Assembly: GCA_001179505.1 (NCBI GenBank)
Contig: CDMY01000130.1
Location: 17,404 to 81,403 of the forward strand
Direction of reading: 5' to 3'
Source: Vitrella brassicaformis
Lineage: Eukaryota > Sar > Vitrellaceae
Length of the DNA: 64,000 nucleotides
The notes below the pieces were generated by a model that worked only from the letters and a program-made list of their open reading frames with translations, had not been told where the DNA came from and did not search any database. Shown here one piece after another: positions 1 to 10,548 of this stretch. The translations under genes and the position numbers were made by a program. How positions within the stretch are numbered: the first letter of the stretch is position 1; every line of letters starts with the position of its first letter.

Positions 1-432
1 GGCGAACACACCAGAAGGCACCACATCACATCACACGACAGCGCACAGAAGTGAGAAAACAAACGACTTGTTGGTTGCCTCCTTCCTAGCCCACCCTACC
101 CTGTAGAACTCCTCGAAGGTTGAGTGTCTCAGTCCGCATGGCCTGTAGATGATCTCTCGCTGGGCTATCACATACTTGCTCATGCGGCTTTGCACCGCCA
201 TCGCGAACCACACCTGTGGAGCATGGATGCACACTGACATTGCTGATGGTTGCCTGTGTGTCTCTTGCCTCCCTCACCGACCGATAGAAACAATGAGCAG
301 AGGGCCGTGCTGAAAAAGATGGAGAATACGATGAGAATCCAGGTCTGGTCGGCATGCAGATCGGGATCGTTCTCGGGGATCAACTGCATGCCCTGCACAC
401 ATCAAAACGACATGTACAGCACTCACTCACAT

Positions 433-464
<32 letters not shown>

Positions 465-1508
465 ACGGATGGATGGATGGACGGATGGATGGATGGCCGG
501 ATGGATGGATGGATGTGGGCCTGTGAGTATTGACCTCGACTAGCAGTGAGAAGCAGCAGCCGAACATGAGAGTGTCCACAATCATGAGCGTGTTGGTCTT
601 CTGCGTCCGCTGGGACAACATGTCACGCATCTCCTCACGACTGCATCCATCCCCACACAACCCAACGCACCCATACAGAGAGCAAAAGGCGATATGGGCC
701 ATCTGTACATATGCTCGCTGCGTTTCCTTTGTTTCGGCCATCGTACCGAGCGAACTCCCTGTCGATTGAGCGCGCCTCTCTATGCAGCACATGGGCATGC
801 TGCAGCGCATCTTTGTGCAGCTTGCGGCTCTGCAGCCATCCATACACACATTCACACCGAGGCATCCATCGGCCCGTATGCCGTCCATTCACCACTCGCC
901 CCTCATTCGCCCACCTGTTCCAGCCCCATGCGCGTGATCTCCTCCGCATGCTCTAGGCTCTTGATGAACAGGTTCTGCGACTGGAGAATCGACTCCTGCA
1001 GTCACGTCAATACACAGGGAGGAAGGCCATTCAGACGCTCCGGTTGCTTGTGGCGAGTGGCTGTGCTGACCAGGTGCTGTTCCTGCGCCAGATGGATCCC
1101 CTCTGTGTGCAGCTTCTCCCCTTGCTGCAGTGACTGTCGATGCAACTCCCTGAACACACGAGCGACTCACATCCATCAAATGAGATGACAAGCCTCGTCT
1201 GTCTTTCTGTCCTGTCTGTCCCACCTGGTGGCGAGCAGCTGCTGCTGATGCAGCCATTTCTCCCAGGCGAGTTCCCTCTCGTGTGCCGTCTTGGTGACAC
1301 CAATCTGCTCCTCGTGCTGTGCTTTCTCGAGCTCAATCTCCTCCCTGTGGAAGGCCCTGTCCTGTTCGATGCTCTCCTGATGCAGCCGCTGGTCCTGGAT
1401 GATCTGCTCGCGGTGCAGGCGCTGGTCATGCACTATGGGCAGCACCGTGGGCACTAAAGGCGCCACATACTCGGACGCCAGCCGGATGTAGCTGAATGGA
1501 TTCGACAT
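1..1508 (-). CDS. Orai-like calcium channel with long hendecad coiled coil (partial, runs off left edge)
   Basis: Seven exons join in phase: 1508-1225, 1149-1071, 995-915, 829-747, 640-535, 392-278, and 233 to about 100, after which the gene leaves the window. Residues about 25-175 form a coiled coil of 11-residue units, nearly all starting with a hydrophobic residue plus His (LHREQ, LHQES, FHREE, LHRQS and so on). Two membrane segments follow, one in exon 5 ([19 protein letters not shown]) and one in exon 6, separated by an acidic loop ([11 protein letters not shown]). In Orai channels TM1 ends in the pore glutamate and an Asp-rich loop follows; the Glu ending exon 5 and this loop occupy those places. 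Orai proteins are plasma-membrane store-operated Ca2+ channels with four membrane segments, so two more are expected beyond the edge. The Orai assignment rests on this resemblance only; a generic coiled-coil membrane protein is the alternative. The first intron after TM1 holds a (GGAT)n tract at 430-515. Confidence 0.6.
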
Positions 1509-1876
1509 CGTGGCAATCGTGGCGCGCTGAGAGCAAGGCTGAGGGCGGCGGAAGGAGGGCTGCCTCAGTCCCTCCTGCTATTCGCTGAGGGCGTTACTGC
1601 TTGACTGCAGCCGTCATCACTCGGAACGATCAAGTGAAGCTAAGACGACATCCTGCAGACCCTCGCGCCACCTCCGGGTTTTTCGCGTGACGTGTCGTCA
1701 TCTGCGAGTGCGAGCTTAACGCTTTTCCCCTTGTTCTCTACGAGAGAGTGAAAGGAATCAGGCTCCCGGACGCCCTCAGGTACCAAGAAATAGAGCCATG
1801 TGCCAAAGGAAATCGCTCATCGGTCTCGCTCATCTTTTTTTCTGGCAGGCGAATCTATGTGTGTTGAGGCGCATCA
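1509..1876. promoter_or_regulatory. Shared upstream region of the divergent Orai-like and desaturase genes
   Basis: This 368-bp spacer separates two start codons that point away from each other. It is GC-rich near the left gene and carries CGCGTGACGTGTCGTCATC-type CRE-like half sites around 1684-1702. No TATA box is evident. Its role as a bidirectional promoter is inferred from position. Confidence 0.4.
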
Positions 1877-2928
1877 ATGACAAGACAGCACCAGACAGCA
1901 ATGGCACCTCATCATGTGTTCCCCACCCTCTTCCCCTTGCACCAGCACGCCGCATACATATCTCTCATTTGCGTCGCCGTGCTGCTCAAAGACACCCAAT
2001 GGATGGAGGAGAGGTGGCAAGCCATGAACGACAGGTTCAGCGAATGGGTTATTGTCTGCTTGGTCGGCAACTCGCTGGCCGTGGCCGTGTTCTGGGTGCA
2101 CTCGCTCGTGTTGATGGCCGTTGCGTGGCTGCTGCCCCAGTGGACGGAGAGGCATCGCCTGCAGTCAGAGAAGCGCATGTCAAGGCGGGACTATGTTGTT
2201 GTAGCCACTGGGTGAGACGAGGGGAGAAACGAGGTCACGAGAGCTTGTGTATCCATTGATCTCTCTGCTCTGCTCTCATTGCAGAGTGCTGCTCAACCAG
2301 TTCGTCTGGACGCTGCCTGTGTTGTGTGTCTACTTCCCACTATGGCGGCTTCGGGGCTGCAGGGTGCGCCTCCCCTTCCCGTCGTCTGTCAGCGTGTTGC
2401 GCGACCTTACTGTCTTCTCTATGTTTGAGGAGTTGCTATTCTACTGGACCCATCGCCTCCTGCACCATCCGCGATTGTACCGGCACATCCACAAGCAACA
2501 TCACGAGTACAGCGCACCTGAGGGCATATGTGCGGAGTACGCCCATCCTGTCGAACACGTACTGAACAATCTGCTGCCCATCCTGGCTGGACCGCTAGTT
2601 GCTGGTGAGCGACACCACAGGCAGATAGCAACACCGATGAATGTTGCAGATCTCAGTGCTGGTGGCGTGCGTGTCTTGTTGCTCTTTCTCAGGTACGCAT
2701 GGGTTCACTTTGGCTCTGTGGATCGTGTTTGCCATCTTCACGACAGTGCACACGCACAGCGGCCTCTCGCTGACCGGCTTCCCGTGTGCATCGCACCACG
2801 ACTATCATCACCGATCCCTTTGCGGCTGCTATGGGGTCTTGGGTGTCCTCGACTGGCTCCATGGGACTGACAAGGGATACAAGAGGGAAATCGCAAGAGA
2901 GAAGGGAATTGTCGATGTTGATACGTGA
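1877..2928 (+). CDS. Fatty acid hydroxylase / sterol desaturase family membrane protein
   Basis: Three exons, 1877-2211, 2285-2604 and 2693-2928, give 296 residues in one consistent phase; a second in-frame ATG at 1901 is an alternative start. The protein has hydrophobic membrane segments and the three histidine clusters that bind the di-iron centre of this superfamily: HRLLHH and HKQHH in exon 2 and HHDYHH in exon 3. Family members hydroxylate or desaturate sterols and fatty acids in the ER membrane using O2 and an electron donor; the exact substrate cannot be read here. Length is typical for C4-methyl/C5-sterol oxidase-like proteins. It lies head to head with the Orai-like gene and tail to tail with the U1A-like gene, 229 bp away. 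Confidence 0.85.
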
Positions 2929-3157
2929 GAGGACCCACGGATTCGTGTATGGCAGGTAAGTCAGTTTGTTGCCTGTAAAGTTTTTCCGTTGCTCTGTTGA
3001 CAGTTTTTCGTCGTTGGACTGTTGATACGGGAATGCGATGGTTGTGAGTGACAACAGAACTGACATCGTAGAGTCACTCATGTACACTGATTAAAAACTA
3101 GTCAAGAAACCGTGCAAGTGAAAGTCTGGCCACGCAGCGCAAGTCAACATCCGCAGA

Positions 3158-4036
3158 TCACTTGCCCTTTGCCCATGATATCTTCAGTTCGCACTCGGGC
3201 GTCACCTTGAAGCCATTCAGCCCGTGCATGGCGACCTCCGCCTGCATGACACCCAGACAGTCACCACCAGTTGGTTTTGTTTCTTCTTCTCCCATGTCAG
3301 TGCATAGCTGGTGTGCGGTCAAAATCACCTGCATCGACTCCTCGTAGTCCACAAACGCAACATGACGACCCTCAATCAATCGCGCCTGATGGAAACACAC
3401 GAAAGCCCCGTGCTAAGTGAGCGAACCTCTCTCTCTGTCTGCTTTGAGTGCGCACCTCGACAAATCCCGGGTATTGCCCAAACAGAGCATTGAGTGCCTC
3501 AACTGTGATCCTCTCCTCCAGGTTCTCCACAAATATCGTGTGCGGTGCGCCTGGAGCCGCCTGCGATGGCGGCGCGGCAGCCGCTGTGGGCTTCCTCTTG
3601 GCTTGCGCTTGCTGCTTGTCGGCTCCCTTGTCTTGGTCCTTGCGCTTCTTGGGCAGGTAGGTGCCTCTGTCCTTGAGCACGGCGTCGGACTGTGTCTTGG
3701 CGTACGCCAGCTTCAGCGGCTTCTCCAGGAAATCCTGACCCTGAACGAATGGAGCGGCCACAACACAGCGTGCCGGTGTGGATCGAGCAGACGTGTGCAG
3801 ATGTCTGTCCGTCCTACCTGCAGGCTCCTGAGTGCCGTGGTGGCGCTCATGATGTCCCGAAAGACAATGAACGCCTGACCTCGCTTGGATGGCGTCTTCT
3901 GGGCTTGGATGTCGAGGATCTCGCCGAACTGGCTGAACAGCTCGAAGAGGTTGACTCGCATGTCAGGCAGCTTGGTCTTGTCGTTGAGGTTGCTCACGTA
4001 GAGCGTCTGGTTGGGAGGAATGTCGCCTGCCAGCAT
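3158..4036 (-). CDS. U1A/U2B''-type snRNP protein with two RRM domains
   Basis: Four exons, 4036-3818, 3740-3456, 3385-3329 and 3241-3158, encode 214 residues. RRM1 begins at once (NQTLYVSNLND, then RGQAFIVFRD as RNP1), followed by a basic Lys/Gln/Ala-rich linker and RRM2 (HTIFVENL as RNP2, RHVAFVDYE as RNP1). The protein ends in ELKISWAKGK, the same kind of ending as metazoan U1A. Such proteins bind stem-loops of U1 or U2 snRNA in the spliceosome; plants and many protists have a single dual-use protein, so U1 versus U2 cannot be decided. The intron at 3328-3242 is 87 nt, a multiple of three, and free of stops, so retention would insert 29 residues within RRM2. Confidence 0.9.
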
Positions 4037-4212
4037 TGTCAGGAGGAAATTAAGACGGCGAATGAGATAGATGATCACAGAGGAAGGAGCGAGGCAAGGC
4101 AGATCAAAGCTTGTGCACGCTGCGGTTTCACGGTTTTCACGAGCTCAGAGGCTTGTACGGAATAAAGTGCAGCCGAAGTGAGTTACCTTCCTGGTCTCGG
4201 TATTCCAACACG
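4037..4212. promoter_or_regulatory. Short divergent spacer between snRNP and secreted-protein genes
   Basis: This spacer of 176 bp lies between two opposed start codons. It shows no simple TATA box or repeat. A bidirectional promoter is inferred from position only. Confidence 0.35.
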
Positions 4213-5299
4213 ATGCTGACTTTGTTGATCCTTGGGCTGCTTTGCAAGGCACAGATGGCCTTCTCTGGAGCCGATCCTCGCCTCCGTACACGCTTTCTCA
4301 CTTGGGGCGACAAGAGGCCGGCTTCTGGTGCGGTTGCCGCTCAGCAAATCGGCAATAACGTCATCCGGAGCGGCAACCAGACACTGTGGGAACCTGCGCC
4401 AGGTGATACCCAGACGTGCCCTCCAGCTTAGCGCTGCTTTTCTGTGGATTGTCCTCTGGTTGGTTTGTGCGTGCAGGACCTCAGAGGGAGCAGGACGACT
4501 GCATCAAGAGCCAAGCTGGGACGTGCTGTGGGCTCGTCGTCGGGCAGTTCTTGATGGAAGGCGGCCAATCCCTAGCCATCGAAGTCGATCTGGTACAGAC
4601 AGACGGAAAGGTTCCTCACCGCAGGAGTTGCTGTCAACACACGTATCTCCGCAGAACGACGCTGCCGACAAAAACGCCTCGAGGGTGATAATTGCTGCGG
4701 ACACGGCAACAGGAGGTAGGTATGAGGAGGTAATGAACCGATAAAGACAGCCACACTGATGTGTGTCTCCGTGCTCTATTTCCCTTCCCCCACAGAGGCC
4801 GATATATTTGTCGATGTCGATGGGTCGGTGGAACTAGAAGCAAACGAGGATTGTTGACATTGTCTACCTACGTCTTCCCTCCCTCTCCTCGATCAATTGT
4901 GTGCAGGGCCTTCTACGAGAGCTCCACCAATCCGACTGACGACTCTCGCAACTTTGAAGACTATGTCAGCGTGCCTGTGACGGAAGGTGACAGTCTTTCC
5001 GCAGACGTTGTGGCGATCGGCGGTCAGCCCGCTGACGTGGTGAGCGCGTGTGCCGCAGACAGTGCGAAAGACGCGACAAGCATTACAAAAGACTCATGCA
5101 GCAAACGCCTCCGTGCCGTGCGTGTGGTTGTATTCATACCATGCAGTTCATATCTGTCTTTCCAGACGTTGACGGCTGCATCCCGGCGCCGGCCTGTCCG
5201 CCAGGGGCCCTCTTCTGTCTCGCTGGTGGGGGCGGATGGGATGGAGACAGAGATTTTGAAGAGCCGGACCGACGCACGCTGGGCGTCGACCGTCTTTGA
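4213..5299 (+). CDS. Small predicted secreted protein, unknown function (3' part unresolved)
   Basis: Exon 1 (4213-4402) starts with a clear signal peptide (MLTLLILGLLCKAQMAFSG). Exon 2 (4477-4592) and exon 3 (4625-4715) join in phase and contain DDCIKSQAGTCCGLVVGQ, with Cys residues that could form disulfides. Further coding-looking blocks follow: about 4796-4855 (ADIFVDVDGSVELEANED), 4917-5040 (acidic and Ser-rich) and 5166-5299 (with CIPAPACPPGALFC). I could not close the reading phase between these last blocks with standard splice sites, so the C-terminal half and the stop are uncertain. I do not recognise the family. The start was chosen because it heads the signal peptide. Confidence 0.45.
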
Positions 5300-7379
5300 T
5301 CAATCGATCGACGTAGGAAGCTGCCTCCCTGCCTTCATGCTTGGCTGCTTGGCTGCCGTACTCTCACTTACCCCTCATTGCTGCTTACCTATCCATAATG
5401 TGCGTGTATGTGTATTTGTGTGTGTGCGTGTGCGAGCGTCTTTTGATTGATAAGTTCATCTAGTCAGCACTCTATCCGAATGTCTGTTACTTCTCATCGA
5501 CCGGGAGACGACGTCTGTAGGACACACATGCTTTGTGGGCGAGAAGCCTTAGACTCCACACCCTTGCTGTCTGTGTATTGGTTCGTGTCTTTGCGAGAGG
5601 GAGGCGTCTATCTGTGTGGATTTTGCATGCAGATAGAGGCATATGCCCGGAGACAGTGTAGCTGCACTTCTGCGTGTGGGGATCGATGGGAAGTCACTCT
5701 TGTATCGTGTTTCTTTTGCCGTATGCGACTGTCAGCAACCAAGTCAGTGTTCTTCCTACTCGATTGGAGACAATAGCTGTTGGACACGTCAGTGCACCAC
5801 ACATGAAGTGTGTGCGAGCCATTGATCATGGTGGATGAGTGAGACCTTACGAAAGACTATCATCAAGGCGTTCATGTTGTTCATGTCCCGTGTATCGGGA
5901 TGGTGTCTCATTCGTGGTCCCTTTGTGTCAGCCCACCCGACCCGCCACCCAATGTGCTCCCATCCATCCATCCATCTATCCATCCATCCATCCGTCATGC
6001 ATGCAAGCATCCATCCATAGGCACTGATTGATTGCATTGGCCTGCTCCTGTTCCGTCTATGCAAGTGAGAGAGACGTCTCTCGGCTTGCAGCACGCCTCT
6101 CTCCGGCAGCATACACGCACCGTCTCACGTCATACGCACAAAGCCGCCTGACTGACTTGACTGACTGATCGTCATTGCCACAGAATGTACGGAGAAAAGT
6201 ACGGGCCACGGAAACAGACAGACGAACCAACACACCATGAGAGCGAGACAAATGACTCTGCCAACGCAATTCAGCGGCGTAAGAGAATGACCGATTACAC
6301 ACTGATGGCATCGCAATACGACACAAAGGGAAGACAAATGCCGATCGGGGTAACATCTGCAGGCCAGCCACAGAGAGATAGATTCATTCACACAATACAT
6401 GCTGCCCTTCGGTCGATTCGTTGCTTTCTGCAATGGAGCGATGTCGCACAACACCCACCGTTGCACTCGTCGGTGTAGAAGTGGCACTCTACGTTGCGGC
6501 GGCACCGACGTCTGTACCTGCGCTCCACTGTTGGTGTTCATTGGCTGATGCACCTGGCCGAGCGTCAACCGAGTGTGTGTCTGCGGTCGGTGCTCACAAA
6601 AGCCATGTCTGCAGAAGTGGTGTCGAACGCAGTCGTGGTCATCATGGCAGCTGTGAAGGTCATCATCACTCTCGTCATCACCCCTTTCGCCTGCACATCA
6701 CAGGAGGGAGGCAAGGATGATACCTGTGGCATGGGTGTGCATTTGGGGGCTTACAGCAGTCATGTATGCAGTGATTGTAAAAATGCACACCTGTCGCCAA
6801 TAGTCCTGGACAGCCGAGGCGAGCTTATAGCATGCGTGACCTGATCATCCCTCTTCAAGTTTATAGCTGTGATCTTCCTCGTTGTGACGAGGAGACACCA
6901 GATATTGCTCTGTTTGTTTGTGTTTCTCAATCTGCGCATGTATGCGTCTCGATGTCTGGTCTTCCATTCATATGAACTCGTCATCCCTGGTCATGCACGT
7001 GCGGACGGGCCACGCATAGAGACAGACAAAGAGACAGACAGGCAGTCGAAAGGCGGAAGCGAGCTGAGGGTTTAAGCAAATCCGCCAACACCTTCACCAC
7101 ACCAGCCAGTGAAGACTGCCTATTAGCGAAACACCATCAGAGTGGCAGCTAGAGATCAGATAGACAGACAAACAGACAGCGCCCGTCATCACACCATCAC
7201 GAAAGTGAGAAAAACAGACCGCCCGGCTGGTTCAGAGAGAAATCACTCCAGTGGCACCCGCTGCAATCCGACGCCAATCTTTCCTGCAAACAAAAAAAAC
7301 ACATAAATCACCACATACCTCAGTCTCAATCTATTGGTCTCAATTGAAGAGTTGTGATACACACATTTTGTCCATCCGG
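5300..7379. other. Spacer of about 2 kb with simple repeats and one weak small ORF
   Basis: A (CATC)n tract lies at about 5964-6017, with its reverse motif nearby, and GACA runs sit at 7018-7040 and 7160-7180. One uninterrupted ORF at 6605-6844 (+) would encode 79 residues with a hydrophobic stretch (VVVIMAAVKVIITLVITPF); no splice context or homology supports it. Nothing else looks coding on either strand. Confidence 0.5.
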
Positions 7380-7692
7380 TCACATACTTTTTTTGTTGAA
7401 AAACGCTGGTGTCGTAAGTTTGAGTCCTGTCTCTTCAGTGAGCTCGATGAAGCGTTTGAAGAGGAGGCTTTTAGCTTGGTCTTTTTTGAGGAAGCAGAGA
7501 TCCACTGAAAGGCTTTCCTGGGGCGAACAGACCGTGCCCTTAATTGGCTTCTCACACTCGCATGCATGGCCCTCGAAGAAACCCTGAAAAATCAGACCAC
7601 CCGTCGCCCCATGAATGCTCGTTCACTCAATGGTCACATACAGGAACGTTGTTGACGACGACCATACCGCGCTGTTGCACATTACAGCCACA

Positions 7693-7728
<36 letters not shown>

Positions 7729-7738
7729 CAAATATTGC

Positions 7739-7769
<31 letters not shown>

Positions 7770-8938
7770 TTCTCCATGGAAAGGATGGCGAATCGCTGCC
7801 GCACTCCGAACACATATTACCGGAGCGAGGAGCGAATGCATGTTTTGCCAGAAAGACGTCATGATCTTGTACTGCGGCAGTATGTACTTGCGCGTGTCTG
7901 CGATGCTCATATTACCCAAGTGATACGTCATGGTATTCCAAAAGAGGTCCTGCCGGATATTAATACGAGAAGAAAGATTACATAAGTGCAATATCTATTT
8001 CACTCAGTTTCAGACCTGAGGGCAGTACACGAGTACGATGAGCTTGAAGTCTATTGCTTGAAGTGGTTGAGTGGCAGTCCGAGTTCCGAGTTAGCAGATT
8101 TCACCTGCACTCATGGGGAGAGAGATATCCAGTCAAAGTGTGGGCACTGTTGTTTGATCCGATAGTATACCCACCTGCTGAGTATCAGTGAGGTCGAGCT
8201 GCCAGAAGTCGGGCAAGGGGAATTTCCTCAGTTTGGACCAGGTAAACTCATCATCGTATCTCGATTTGTCCCAGTCTGATGAGCGACTTAGCATATCGAT
8301 ATTCGATATGAGGATACAGGTAAACTCACCGAATACTCACCGTTAGCATCTTTGACGTCGTGGGCTGCCGTCTCAAACTGCACCACTTTCTCGTTTGCCG
8401 AGTATCCCTTCAGCCTGCGCGGCAGCGTCGCATCCAAGTCGTAGTCGATGAACGCAACCGACTTGAGAAGATCCTCAATCTTCCTGTGGACAACGTATTG
8501 GAGACGCATCCGAGTAGCATCCGAGCGCATGCACAGCATCAACATGCGAGGCATACCGAACATGCAGAGGAGGGGTTAGGTGCTTGAGATAATACGTCAG
8601 CTCTCTTTCCTTCCCCTTCGGGAGGCCGAAAAAAAAGTGCTCTGCATGTTGCCCAAGGCCGTGAACGGGGGAGTGGCATCCTGCACTATCAAAAGCATTC
8701 ATGTTGCATGCATGCAACGAAGTCGATGGAATGGCTGTTTGCGCGCACCGAGTAGAATATCAGGAACATCATCCGTGGCAAGGTAAGTGTGCTGGTGAAG
8801 GAAGCCGTCACGGCGGCCGGCGTTGGCAATGCTCATGCCGAAGGAGACATCGTGGCGCCAGCCCAGAGTCACCGGAAGGCAGCCCAGCAATGTCAGCACG
8901 TGGAAGGACGCCAAAACAACACAATAATGGGGCGACAT
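7380..8938 (-). CDS. Predicted secreted protein of unknown family
   Basis: Seven exons join in phase: 8938-8749, 8680-8557, 8483-8341, 8275-8175, 7949-7821, 7671-7642 and 7583-7380, giving about 306 residues. The N-terminus is a signal peptide (VVLASFHVLTLLGCLPVTLG). The mature part is mixed alpha/beta in character with no repeats; landmarks are a Glu/Lys-rich segment (GLPKGKERELTYYL), AFIDYDLDATLPRRLKGY, FTWSKLRKFPLPDFW, TYHLGNMSIADTRKYILPQY and a C-terminal Cys-containing part (GHACECEKP). The 30-nt sixth exon (RGMVVVNNVP) is the weakest link. The 149-nt intron before it holds long CA and GA dinucleotide tracts (7688-7768). I recognise no domain. The gene is head to head with the GT43 gene 255 bp away. 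Confidence 0.55.
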
Positions 8939-9193
8939 CGTGACGAAAGGCTGCTTTAAACGAGGAGAGACTTGGAGCTTCTCTTTTTCCAGCTCGCATC
9001 GTGGGGGCGTCTCACTTTTCCGCCATTTAGCCAGAGGGTGCTCACGCCGAAAATGGTCCCCACGCGAAATAAGCAGTGGGGATGAAGGTAGAGGACCGTG
9101 GTAGAGCAGTGGAAAAATACAACAGTTCACATGTACACTCCGTACACAACCGTTAGCGCGACCTCCGTACACAACCGTTTTTCGCTGTGAAGC
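8939..9193. promoter_or_regulatory. Divergent spacer between the orphan secreted gene and the GT43 gene
   Basis: This 255-bp spacer lies between opposed start codons. Its right part holds the paired 17-bp repeat and the CCGTTAGCGC element described separately. No TATA box is seen. Confidence 0.4.
9136..9178. promoter_or_regulatory. Two direct copies of CTCCGTACACAACCGTT upstream of the GT43 gene
   Basis: The 17-bp sequence CTCCGTACACAACCGTT starts at 9138 and recurs at 9163, the second copy ending about 15 bp before the GT43 start codon. The first copy runs into CCGTTAGCGC (9150-9159), which recurs in another divergent spacer. AACCGTT resembles a Myb-type recognition site. A regulatory role is inference from position and repetition. 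Confidence 0.4.
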
Positions 9194-10548
9194 ATGGATT
9201 GTCCTGACCCCGTCGTGAAGCAATCAGTGCTTCGAGCGATGCGCCCTCGCTTCGGTGCGCCGTGTGTGCTCTCTGTGTTAGTGGTCGCCCCACTCTACTT
9301 CTTATGTTTTTTCCTGATCAAGCGACAGTGCGGTCCGCTACCCCTGATGCTGACGCGGCTATGCTCTGTGGGCGTGATGCTGGATGGCGACAAGCGCGGC
9401 AACTCGAGAATGGCGCATCTTGAGGTGTTCAGCAGCTCGGCTGACTCGTCGCCACTTCATGACACGAAGAGAAGAAGGAAGGTCCTGGAGCGGCCCTTTG
9501 CCCACATTGTCCGACATGCCTCTGTGATCCGTGAGTCTGATTCGCCATCCCTCTTTCCCTCCCATCACTGGGTGCCCGGCCTGCGGTTTGTGTTCGTCAT
9601 CACTCCGACGTACAGGCGAATCACGCAGCGGCTGGACCTGACGCGGCTCTTCAACACATTCGCTCTCGCAGCCAGTAACGTGCACATGATTGTTGTGGAG
9701 GACAGCGTCAACAGGACAGCCAAAGTCGAGAGATGGCTGAATGACAGCCTCCTATTGCATTGGTCTCACCTGAACGTCAGCAGCTCATCTGGATTGAGGA
9801 CCAGGGGGGCAGAGCAGAGGAACGAGGCCATTCGGCTGATACGGGAGATTGTGCTAAATGAGGCCGATGCGGAGCTGAAGAGAGCATATGAGGTGCACAA
9901 ACACCAATGCACACAGCAGACAATCGGGGGATTGTCTCCTTTCTGTTGCAGGATTCCGTTGTGTATTTTGCTGATGACGACAATGCATATGATATTCGCA
10001 TTCTCGATGAGCTGCGAAAGGTCCGCAACGTCGGCACTTGGCCTGTGGGTCTGACGGCAGGACCCAGAGTAGCTCAGTACTGTGACGTCAACTCGACCAC
10101 CGGCAAAATCAAGAAGTACAACGCATGGGGGGTGAGCGAACGAGCAACATGCGAACACGAACGGCGGGTAGATCCGACCAATGCTCATGTCGTTTCCTTT
10201 CTGTGTGGATCTGTGTGTATCTGCATAGGGGCATCGTCCGTACACGATTGACACGGCAGGCTTTGGCGTGCACGTGAGGCACTTTCTGCGGGACCCCCCA
10301 GTGCTGTGGAATCCCAAAAGTAGGAAGGCCTATTCGGAGAGCGATTTCCTCGGACAGACGAATGTCAGCAAGTGGGACATCGAACCACTCGCAGACAACT
10401 GCACAAAGGTGTGTGCGCGATGAGCAAGCCAAATTGTGCTGTGCGCAGATGGTTCCTGTTTGTCGTTCAGGTGTATACATGGCACGTGAAGACCCATATT
10501 GGGGACAAGAAGCGGCCAGCTGACTTCGATAAGAAATTCGACGTCTAG
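9194..10548 (+). CDS. GT43 family glycosyltransferase (beta-glucuronyl/xylosyltransferase type), type II membrane protein
   Basis: Four exons, 9194-9892, 9952-10131, 10229-10408 and 10471-10548, give 378 residues. A single N-terminal membrane anchor (residues about 24-44) is followed by a stem and the GT43 fold: VFVITPTYRR at its start, YFADDDNAYD carrying the DDD metal/UDP-sugar motif (about residue 240), the WGHRPYTIDTAGF-like region (about 293) and a C-terminal WHVKTH that matches the WHTRTE motif of the family. GT43 enzymes are Golgi transferases that add glucuronic acid (animals, B3GAT) or xylose (plants, IRX9/14). The acceptor here is unknown. Each splice junction keeps the frame and lies outside the catalytic motif. 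Confidence 0.9.

Noticed and set aside
424-515. ORF-like translation made of MDGW units
   Set aside because: It is the six-frame reading of a (GGAT)n simple repeat within an intron of the Orai-like gene.
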